A DNA stretch of 45,964 bases from an uncultured Clostridia bacterium (GTDB lineage: Bacteria > Bacillota > Clostridia > Oscillospirales > CAG-272): positions 1 through 45,964 of the forward strand of contig CALYAD010000010.1 of assembly GCA_944393415.1 (NCBI GenBank), given 5' to 3'. The notes under the pieces were generated by a model that was not told where the DNA came from, did no database searches, and worked only from the letters and a program-made list of their open reading frames with translations. Shown piece by piece: positions 7,144 to 13,831 of the stretch. A program made the position numbers and the translations under genes. The first letter of the stretch is position 1; the number at the start of each line of letters is the position of its first letter.

Positions 7144-7407
7144 ATGTTAAAGGAAGAAAAGCAGCAGATCATTGACGAAAACAAGGTTCACGAAAAGGAT
7201 ACCGGTTCCCCGGAGGTTCAGATAGCTCTCCTTACCTCGAGGATCCAGAATCTTACGGAGCATCTGAAGAAGAACGATAAGGATCATCACAGCCGCCGCG
7301 GTCTGCTTAAAATGGTCGGACACCGCCGCAAGCTTCTTGCGTATCTTCAGAAGAAGGACATTGAACGTTACCGTGCCATAATCGACAAGCTCGGACTCAG
7401 AAAGTGA
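7144..7407 (+). CDS. rpsO: Ribosomal protein uS15
   Basis: Primary 16S rRNA-binding protein of the 30S platform. Its 87 residues match the family length and signature: [34 protein letters not shown] (residues 22-35), [20 protein letters not shown]. The ATG at 7144 has AAAGGTGA upstream. It is followed by pnp on the same strand, the classical bacterial order, with a long structured spacer between them. Confidence 0.98.
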   Translation: MLKEEKQQIIDENKVHEKDTGSPEVQIALLTSRIQNLTEHLKKNDKDHHSRRGLLKMVGHRRKLLAYLQKKDIERYRAIIDKLGLRK

Positions 7408-7417
7408 TCGTACGCTC

Positions 7418-7436
7418 AGCGTCGCTTTCTGACGCT
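7418..7436 (+). other. Small hairpin after rpsO
   Basis: AGCGTC/GACGCT stem with a 7-base loop, 10 bases beyond the rpsO stop. No T run follows, so it is more likely a 3' stability or processing element than a terminator. Confidence 0.4.
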
Positions 7437-7502
7437 CCGCGCCCCGCTTTTTCCGGATAAAACGTAAGCACGCTGTTTGAGGCGTGCCGGTCGTAACGGA
7501 GC

Positions 7503-7709
7503 CTAACGGGCTGATTCCCCAGAAATTGTCTTAAAGTAAGTCGGGGGAGCGGCCCGTTAATATTATTATCGAAAAAACGGAAGACCGTAAATAAAAGGGA
7601 GATCTACCGCGAAAACGGTAGGGAACGGTCTTTTGAACTCCCCGGGAGCGTATGCGCCTTACGTATCGGTGCGGTACGGCAGTCGGAGAGTCCGGGAGAC
7701 CGTTCCCTG
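7503..7709 (+). ncRNA. Structured rpsO-pnp spacer RNA (candidate cis-regulator of pnp)
   Basis: Three elements are directly visible. First, a nested hairpin TAACGGGC ... GCCCGTTA (about 7503-7560) encloses TTCCCC/GGGGGA. Second, a hairpin CTACCG/CGGTAG (7604-7620). Third, an 11-bp perfect stem GGGAACGGTCT (7621-7631) with AGACCGTTCCC (7697-7707). A second copy of AGACCGT (7582-7588) can instead pair with ACGGTCT (7625-7631), so two long folds exclude each other. In Escherichia coli pnp is autoregulated through an RNase III-cut leader stem; an equivalent role here is inference. Confidence 0.6.
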
Positions 7710-7752
7710 TTTTACGGCTGTTCCGCTAAAATAAAACGGAGGAATATAAAAG

Positions 7753-9912
7753 ATGTTTGAGAAATTCAGAACCTTTGAGTACACGCTCGCCGGCAGGCCG
7801 CTCGTTATCGAGACCGGAAAGATGGCGGGTCTTGCCAACGGCTCCTGCCTTGTGCGTTACGGAGACACGAGCGTGCTTGCCACCGCTACCGCCAGCGCCA
7901 AACCGCGCGACGGCATTGATTTTTTGCCTCTGTCGGTGGATTTTGAGGCCCGTCTGTACGCGGCGGGAAAGATACCGGGCAGCTTCAACAAGCGCGAGGG
8001 GAGACCGACGGAAAAGTCGATACTGTCCTCAAGAGTGATAGACCGTCCGATACGTCCGCTGTTTCCGAAGGACCTGCGCAACGATGTGGCGATAACCCTG
8101 CTTATCCTTTCGGCTGATCCGGACTGCGAGCCGGAGGTGGCGGCAATGCTCGGCGCTTCCATCGCGCTCTCTATTTCCGATATCCCGTGGAACGGACCGA
8201 TAGCCGGACTGCATGTCGGTCTTGTCGACGGAAAGGTGGTGCTCAATCCCGATTATAACCAGCGTAAGGCGAGCACTCTCGAGCTTACCGTAGCGGGCTC
8301 TTATGAGAAGGTAGTAATGATAGAGGCGGGGGCGAAGGAAGTCCCTGACGACGTTATGTTCGACGCGATAATGAAGGCTCATGAGGAGATCAGGAATATC
8401 TGTACCTTTATAAAGGGTATAGTCGCCGAAATAGGCAAGCCGAAGTTTGAATACCCGTCCTGCGAGCTTGACCATGAAATGTTCGACAAGGTTTTTGCAT
8501 TCTGCGAAAAGGATCTGATGTTCGCGCTCGATACCGACGACAAAAACGTTCGCGACGAAAGAGTCGAGCCGATAAAGGACGCTATAATCGAGAAATTCAG
8601 CGAAGAATATCCCGATATAGCGGATATAATGGAGGAGCTTATGTACAAGCTCCAGAAAAAGATCGTGCGCCGCTGGCTGCTGGTTGATAAAAAGCGCGTG
8701 GACGGCAGAAGAATGGATCAGATACGTCCTTTGGACGCCGAGGTAGCGGTCATCCCGAGAGTTCACGGCTCAGGTATGTTTACCCGCGGTCAGACTCAGG
8801 TCCTTACAGTATGCACGCTCGGTTCTATAAGCGAGGTGCAGCTGCTGGACGATATAGACGACCAGACCGAAAAGCGTTATATTCACCATTACAATATGCC
8901 CGGGTTCTCAACCGGCGAGGCTAAGTCCTCGCGTTCTCCCGGACGCCGCGAGATCGGTCACGGCGCGCTTGCGGAGCGCTCCCTGCTGCCGGTTCTGCCG
9001 ACTGTGGAGGAGTTCCCGTACACGATCCGCTGTGTATCCGAGGTCATATCCTCCAACGGCTCTACCTCTCAGGCCTCGGTCTGCGGCTCGACGCTCGCCC
9101 TTATGGACGCGGGCGTACCGATAACCGCGCCTGTCGCCGGCATCTCATGCGGGCTTATTACCGAGGAGGACGGCTCATGGTCTACCATGATAGATATACA
9201 GGGCCTTGAGGATTTCTACGGGGATATGGATTTCAAGGTGGCGGGTACCCATAAAGGGATAACCTCCATTCAGATGGACCTGAAGATAGACGGACTTACC
9301 CCCGAAATAATAAAAGAGGCTCTCGCGGTAACTCACAGGGGCAGAGACTATATTATAGACAACTATATTCTCAAGGCTATTCCGGGACCGCGCGACGAGG
9401 TATCGCAGTACGCTCCCAAGATGATAACGATGCACGTCAATCCCGATAAGATCAGAGAAATTATCGGTACCGGCGGAAAGGTCATTCAGAAGATCGTCGC
9501 GGATACCGGCGCCAAGATTGATATAGAGGACGACGGAAGCGTGTTTATTTCCGCGGTCAACCGTGACAGCGCGCTCGCCGCCGAGGAGGTTATCAAGGGC
9601 ATCGTGTTCGAGCCTGAGGTGGGCGCGATCTATGAGGGAAGAGTAACAAAGATAATCCCGATAGGAGCGTTCGTCGAGTTCGCTCCCGGCAAGGAGGGAA
9701 TGGTGCACATCTCCAAGCTGGAGCATTACAGAGTCGAGAAGGTGGAGGACTCCGTAAAAGAGGGAGACGTTATAAAAGTAAAATATCTCGGGGTAGACGA
9801 CAAGGGCAGAATGAATCTTTCCAAAAAGGACGCGTATCCCAGGGAAAGCCTGATTGAGAACGCCGTAACTGAGGAAAAGCACTACAGCCGTCCGCTCAGA
9901 AAGCCGGAATAA
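7753..9912 (+). CDS. pnp: Polyribonucleotide nucleotidyltransferase (PNPase)
   Basis: Phosphorolytic 3'-5' exoribonuclease of the RNA degradosome; trimeric and cytoplasmic. All domains are present in 719 residues: first RNase PH-like domain (about 10-150), helical linker (about 230-310), second catalytic RNase PH domain (about 315-545, with HHYNMPGFSTGEAKSSRSPG at 379-398 and DFKVAGTHKGITSIQMD at 493-509), KH domain (about 553-615, IIGTGGKVIQKI), and S1 domain (about 624-692). The ATG at 7753 follows ACGGAGGAA. It is transcribed with rpsO, and its translation may be controlled by the structured spacer upstream. Confidence 0.98.
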   Translation: MFEKFRTFEYTLAGRPLVIETGKMAGLANGSCLVRYGDTSVLATATASAKPRDGIDFLPLSVDFEARLYAAGKIPGSFNKREGRPTEKSILSSRVIDRPIRPLFPKDLRNDVAITLLILSADPDCEPEVAAMLGASIALSISDIPWNGPIAGLHVGLVDGKVVLNPDYNQRKASTLELTVAGSYEKVVMIEAGAKEVPDDVMFDAIMKAHEEIRNICTFIKGIVAEIGKPKFEYPSCELDHEMFDKVFAFCEKDLMFALDTDDKNVRDERVEPIKDAIIEKFSEEYPDIADIMEELMYKLQKKIVRRWLLVDKKRVDGRRMDQIRPLDAEVAVIPRVHGSGMFTRGQTQVLTVCTLGSISEVQLLDDIDDQTEKRYIHHYNMPGFSTGEAKSSRSPGRREIGHGALAERSLLPVLPTVEEFPYTIRCVSEVISSNGSTSQASVCGSTLALMDAGVPITAPVAGISCGLITEEDGSWSTMIDIQGLEDFYGDMDFKVAGTHKGITSIQMDLKIDGLTPEIIKEALAVTHRGRDYIIDNYILKAIPGPRDEVSQYAPKMITMHVNPDKIREIIGTGGKVIQKIVADTGAKIDIEDDGSVFISAVNRDSALAAEEVIKGIVFEPEVGAIYEGRVTKIIPIGAFVEFAPGKEGMVHISKLEHYRVEKVEDSVKEGDVIKVKYLGVDDKGRMNLSKKDAYPRESLIENAVTEEKHYSRPLRKPE

Positions 9913-9926
9913 GAAAGAATAAAAAT

Positions 9927-10096
9927 AAGGGAAACTTTTTCCAAAAAGTTTCCCTTAAACCTTTCAAAAACTTTTCTTAAAGAAATAATTTATGAGTCAG
10001 AGCAGACGGGATAAGTCGGAGATGTTGCTTCCCGCCTGATTTCCGGAAAAGTTTTAGGAAGACTGTAAGAAACCCTTTTTCAAAAGGGTTTCTTAC
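9927..10096. repeat. Hairpin-ended repeat, copy 4
   Basis: 170 bp with both terminal hairpins: AAGGGAAACTTTTT/AAAAAGTTTCCCTT (9927-9956) and GTAAGAAACCCTTTT/AAAAGGGTTTCTTAC (10065-10096). The subterminal CCTTTCAAAAACTTTTCTTA is answered by TCCGGAAAAGTTTTAGGAAG in inverted orientation. It starts 14 bases after the pnp stop, and the left hairpin can terminate pnp. Confidence 0.85.
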
Positions 10097-10106
10097 GTAA
10101 ATTTGA

Positions 10107-10135
10107 GTCGCCATAAGCGACATGAGGTGATTATT
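10107..10135 (+). promoter_or_regulatory. Leader hairpin plus Shine-Dalgarno module before the nucleoside hydrolase
   Basis: Stem GTCGC (10107-10111), loop CATAA, GCGAC (10117-10121), then ATGAGGTGATTATT and the ATG at 10136. Compared with GCCGCC/GGCGGC in other copies, both strands changed together (C-G to T-A), which keeps pairing. Confidence 0.7.
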
Positions 10136-11062
10136 ATGGATATTTGCAGTATTCTGAACGATATACGTTCCGACAGAAGAAAAAAAGTCATTCTTGATAC
10201 AGACGCTTATAATGAAATAGACGACCAGTTCGCCATTGCGTGGTCCGTGCTGGAAAACGGACGGGGGATAGAGCTGCTTTCGATAAACGCGGCACCGTTT
10301 CTTAATAGCCGCAGCGTTTCCCCCGAGGACGGCATGGAAAAAAGCTACGACGAGATACAGAAGCTTTTAAGGCTTATCGAGGAGTCCGGTTATGAGACCG
10401 GGGTAAGACCGGCTGGCATCCCGGTGTACCGCGGTTCGCGCGGATATCTGCCTGACAGGAAAACCCCGCTTGTGACCGACGCGTCGCAAAATATTGTAAA
10501 AGCCGTGCTTGAAAGCAAAGAAACTGTTTACATAGTTGCTCTTGGGGCTATAACGAACGTCGCTTCCGCTATTCTCATGCAGCCGGAAATAACTGAAAAT
10601 ATGGCGGTAATATGGTTAGGCGGCAACGCATGGCACTGGCCGAATACCAGAGAGTTCAATATGGTTCAGGACGTGCCGGCGGCTCAGGTGATATTTGACA
10701 GCCGCGTTCCTTTTATCCAGATACCCTGCGCCGGTGTGTGTGACCGTCTGGCAACCTCTATACCTGAGCTGTCCGCTTATCTTGAGGGTAAGGGCAAGCT
10801 TTGCGACTATTTGTTTTCGATCGTGAAAGGATATACAAGCGACCCGTTCTGCTGGTCCAAGGTCATCTGGGATATCTCCGCTGTCGCCGTACTGCTTGCG
10901 CGGGACGGACTTGATATCGTCACGCTTCCGGCGCCTATACTCACGGACGATTGCCACTATGCCTTTGACTGCGCGCGCCCTCCGATGGCGCTTGTCCGCA
11001 GCCTTGACCGCGATACGGTCTTCAGAAAGCTTTTTAAAATACTTTCACAAGGTATGCAGTAA
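10136..11062 (+). CDS. Inosine-uridine nucleoside hydrolase family protein
   Basis: Family members hydrolyse the N-glycosidic bond of ribonucleosides for salvage. The calcium-binding N-terminal motif is present as DTDAYNEIDDQ at residues 21-31, with a two-residue longer spacing than the usual DTDxGxDD. Other family features are VIWLGGNAWHW and EFNMVQDVPAAQ in the middle and a late DDCHYAFD. The start at 10136 is fixed by GAGGTGA of the leader module; the frame is open further upstream without a site. The product is 308 residues. It stands alone between pnp and the MoxR operon. Substrate cannot be read from the sequence. Confidence 0.85.
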   Translation: MDICSILNDIRSDRRKKVILDTDAYNEIDDQFAIAWSVLENGRGIELLSINAAPFLNSRSVSPEDGMEKSYDEIQKLLRLIEESGYETGVRPAGIPVYRGSRGYLPDRKTPLVTDASQNIVKAVLESKETVYIVALGAITNVASAILMQPEITENMAVIWLGGNAWHWPNTREFNMVQDVPAAQVIFDSRVPFIQIPCAGVCDRLATSIPELSAYLEGKGKLCDYLFSIVKGYTSDPFCWSKVIWDISAVAVLLARDGLDIVTLPAPILTDDCHYAFDCARPPMALVRSLDRDTVFRKLFKILSQGMQ

Positions 11063-11172
11063 TGGAAATTATTTGTAAATAACATCGAAAACATCACTTT
11101 TTTTCGTTAAAAATACCAACTGTGTTGGGGAAATTTCGTCAATATGAGAAAGAAAAAAATGCTTTTACTCCC

Positions 11173-11201
11173 TTTACTTATTCAAATCAGTATGATATAA
11201 T
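11173..11201 (+). promoter_or_regulatory. Sigma-A promoter of the MoxR operon
   Basis: TTTACT (11173-11178), 17-base spacer, TATAAT (11196-11201) with extended TGATATAAT. It lies about 60 bases before the MoxR ATG. Confidence 0.7.
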
Positions 11202-11262
11202 TATATTATACAGCCGGTACGGTCAGAGAGCGGAACGGTGAAGCGAAGGGAGAATAGCATAT

Positions 11263-12258
11263 ATGAGTGAAATCGAGAAGAATTTACCTGAAAACGGCGG
11301 TAAGGCTACGCGGACCTCAAACGCCGCTTTCGGTACGGCGTCGGCGTTGGTCGGTGAGATCGAAAAGGTAGTCGTGGGAAAGCGCAGAGAAATTACTCTG
11401 CTGATTACCGCCCTGCTTTCCGGCGGCCATGTGCTCATAGAGGATGTGCCCGGGGTGGGAAAAACAACGCTTGCTTCAGCGGTCGCGAAGGCGGCCGGGC
11501 TTCAGTTCAAGCGCGCACAGTTTACCCCCGACGTGATGGCGTCGGATATAACCGGGTTCAATATGTATAACAGAAAGACCGAAAAATTTGAGTTTTGTGA
11601 AGGTCTTGCGATGACCAATATAATGCTTGCGGATGAAATAAACCGCGCCTCACCGAAAACCCAGTCGGCGCTTCTCGAGGCAATGGAGGAGCACCGGGTT
11701 ACCGTAGACGGGGTAACATACGAGATGCCGGAGCCGTTTATGGTAATCGCGACCCAGAACCCAAGCGGATTTGTCGGCACCTATCCGCTTCCGGAGGCTC
11801 AGCTCGACAGATTTGCGATAAAGCTGTCAATGGGATATCCGACGTTTGCCGAGGAGGTGGCGATAATTTCCGACCGCAGGCTTGCCAATCCGGCGGATAA
11901 AATAGTACCGATCACAAACATGAATATGCTTGAGGGTCTGATGTCGGAGGTAAAAAGAGTACATATCGAGGACGCGATATATTCATATATCGTTTCCCTT
12001 GTCGCCGCGACCCGGGAAAGCCCGTACCTTGCGCTTGGGGCAAGTCCGAGAGCGTCGCTTGCGCTGATGAAGACCGCTCAGGCATACGCGTTCATGAACC
12101 GGCGGGAATTTGTGCTGCCGGAGGATATAGCCGCTATCTTCACATGCGTGGTCGCGCACAGGGTCACGCTTAAACAGGAGGCTAAGCTCAATCGGGTTAC
12201 AGCCGAGGACGTTCTTTCGGAAATAGTCCGCAAAACGGAAGCACCGTTTATCCGTTAA
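11263..12258 (+). CDS. MoxR-family AAA+ ATPase
   Basis: AAA+ chaperone-like ATPase of the MoxR/RavA type, thought to act on protein complexes together with DUF58 or VWA partners. Walker A is GVGKTT at 64-69, Walker B is IMLADEINRASP at 120-131, and ATQNPSGFVGTYPLPEAQLDRF is the sensor-1 and arginine-finger region. Its 331 residues are the usual length. It is the first gene of a run with DUF58 (4-base gap) and a transglutaminase membrane protein, a gene order recurring in many bacteria. The specific substrate is unknown. Confidence 0.93.
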   Translation: MSEIEKNLPENGGKATRTSNAAFGTASALVGEIEKVVVGKRREITLLITALLSGGHVLIEDVPGVGKTTLASAVAKAAGLQFKRAQFTPDVMASDITGFNMYNRKTEKFEFCEGLAMTNIMLADEINRASPKTQSALLEAMEEHRVTVDGVTYEMPEPFMVIATQNPSGFVGTYPLPEAQLDRFAIKLSMGYPTFAEEVAIISDRRLANPADKIVPITNMNMLEGLMSEVKRVHIEDAIYSYIVSLVAATRESPYLALGASPRASLALMKTAQAYAFMNRREFVLPEDIAAIFTCVVAHRVTLKQEAKLNRVTAEDVLSEIVRKTEAPFIR

Positions 12259-12262
12259 GCCT

Positions 12263-13732
12263 ATGAATGCAGCTAAAATAAAGAAAAGCGCCCTTGATAT
12301 GCTTGGGCGCATAAAAAAGAATTTCAAGGGCAATCAGCTTACTGAAGGACAAAAATACATTCGGGGAATGAAAAAGGGTAGCCGTGTCTCTTCCGGCAAA
12401 AAAGGCGGCGGAAATTTCGGCGCCGCAGAAAACAAGCTTTTCAAGGAGCCGAGACCGCGTTTTCTTGTGGGCATCGGTCCGGGTTTTATCGGATATGTGG
12501 CGTTATTTATTTTCGCGCTGATATTTACGCAGGCGCTCAGGTCCTCGGTCTCGGCGATGCTTATGGCGTTCGTTATACTTTGGCTTCTTGTCACGGTTGT
12601 CTATCTTATCATAATGTTCGGCTCTATAGACTCGTTTATTGAACATAAGGGAACCGACGTTTATAAAAAGACGGATACGGATTTCATGATCCGTCTGGTA
12701 AATCACTCTTTTCTTCCGGCTCCGTTTCTTGAGGCAGACCTCAGGGTTCCGGAAAAGAACTCTCTGAGGTGCGTGAGGAAAAGAGTAAAGGTTGCTATAC
12801 ATTCCTCGGGAGATTATACCATCAACCGCAGGGTCAGGTTTGAGTACCGCGGGACTTACGACGTCGGCGTCGACACTGTCACGGTATACGATTTTTTCAG
12901 GATATTCAGAGTCAATATCCGCATGTACAATTACCGCTCCATCTACGTTATGCCAAGACGGTACACGCTTAGTAAGCGTCAGGGAGCGGCGGTCTCGGAT
13001 TCACAGACCGAGGTTAAGAAAAATATATTCGGGGTTGAAAGGAGCGACGTAGCGGAGATACGCGCGTATCTGCCGGGCGACCAGATGAAGAACATTCACT
13101 GGAAGCTGTCTTCAAAGACAGATGAGCTTCAGGTCAAGAATTATACCATGAATTCCGGAAAGACGGTCTATCTGTTCTGCGATATGAAGGCTCATTTTGA
13201 CCCGTCAAAGGATTCCTCGTATGCGGTGGATATAAACGAGTACGCCGTGGACGGTGTGGTGGAGCTTGCGGTCGCCGCCGCGTCGCGCGAGATGCTTGAG
13301 GGCAACACCTGCGTGCTGATATGGCATGACGGTCGCGTGGAGGGCGGTGTTCAGCTCCATGTCTGCAGGGACAGCGATGATTTTCAGAATGTTCTTAAGA
13401 TGTTTTCCACAGCTCCGGTTTACCGGGGGGAGGGCAAAGTGACTGACCTTACGGCCCTGATAACCGAGTCTCAGAATGTTTCGCTTGTTTTTGTCACTGA
13501 TAATCTGGACGGGGATTTTGTCTCGGGTGTAATACGCTCCGCGACAGTATACGGCGGGACCGGTACGACAAGCTCGGAGGTTTATTATTTTAATCCCGGT
13601 GAGAAAATAAAAGAACCGAGCATACGCGAGATAAACGACAGTCTTGCCTCAAGATGCAAGGAGGCTCTGCTTGAACAGAACGTTGAGCTGACCGAGACTA
13701 CAGCTGAGCTCAGCGGACAGCGGATATCATGA
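12263..13732 (+). CDS. DUF58 domain membrane protein
   Basis: A basic N-terminal tail (residues 1-60) precedes two membrane segments (about 68-91 and 96-119). A beta-rich middle follows, then the DUF58 signature EIRAYLPGDQMKNIHWK at 265-281, after which a VWA-like fold is expected (VYLFCDMKAHF near 302-312). DUF58 proteins accompany MoxR ATPases and transglutaminases; the joint function is not established. It starts four bases after the MoxR stop, so translation is probably coupled. The 489-residue length is slightly long because of the N-terminal tail and a C-terminal extension of about 50 residues. Confidence 0.9.
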   Translation: MNAAKIKKSALDMLGRIKKNFKGNQLTEGQKYIRGMKKGSRVSSGKKGGGNFGAAENKLFKEPRPRFLVGIGPGFIGYVALFIFALIFTQALRSSVSAMLMAFVILWLLVTVVYLIIMFGSIDSFIEHKGTDVYKKTDTDFMIRLVNHSFLPAPFLEADLRVPEKNSLRCVRKRVKVAIHSSGDYTINRRVRFEYRGTYDVGVDTVTVYDFFRIFRVNIRMYNYRSIYVMPRRYTLSKRQGAAVSDSQTEVKKNIFGVERSDVAEIRAYLPGDQMKNIHWKLSSKTDELQVKNYTMNSGKTVYLFCDMKAHFDPSKDSSYAVDINEYAVDGVVELAVAAASREMLEGNTCVLIWHDGRVEGGVQLHVCRDSDDFQNVLKMFSTAPVYRGEGKVTDLTALITESQNVSLVFVTDNLDGDFVSGVIRSATVYGGTGTTSSEVYYFNPGEKIKEPSIREINDSLASRCKEALLEQNVELTETTAELSGQRIS

Positions 13733-13789
13733 GACCGATGCGTATGTTTATAATTTATTGAGAGCCTGAAAGACTACGATCTTGATTAC

Positions 13790-13813
13790 GCCGCCCACGT
13801 TAAGTGTGGCGGC
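13790..13813 (+). promoter_or_regulatory. Hairpin directly upstream of the transglutaminase ribosome-binding site
   Basis: GCCGCC-CAC (13790-13798), loop GTTAA, GTG-T-GGCGGC (13804-13813): nine pairs with one bulged T. GGGAAAGGAAGGG follows at once, then a TTG start. The arrangement recalls the leader modules but differs in sequence after the stem. Confidence 0.5.
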
Positions 13814-13831
13814 GGGAAAGGAAGGGTATAT

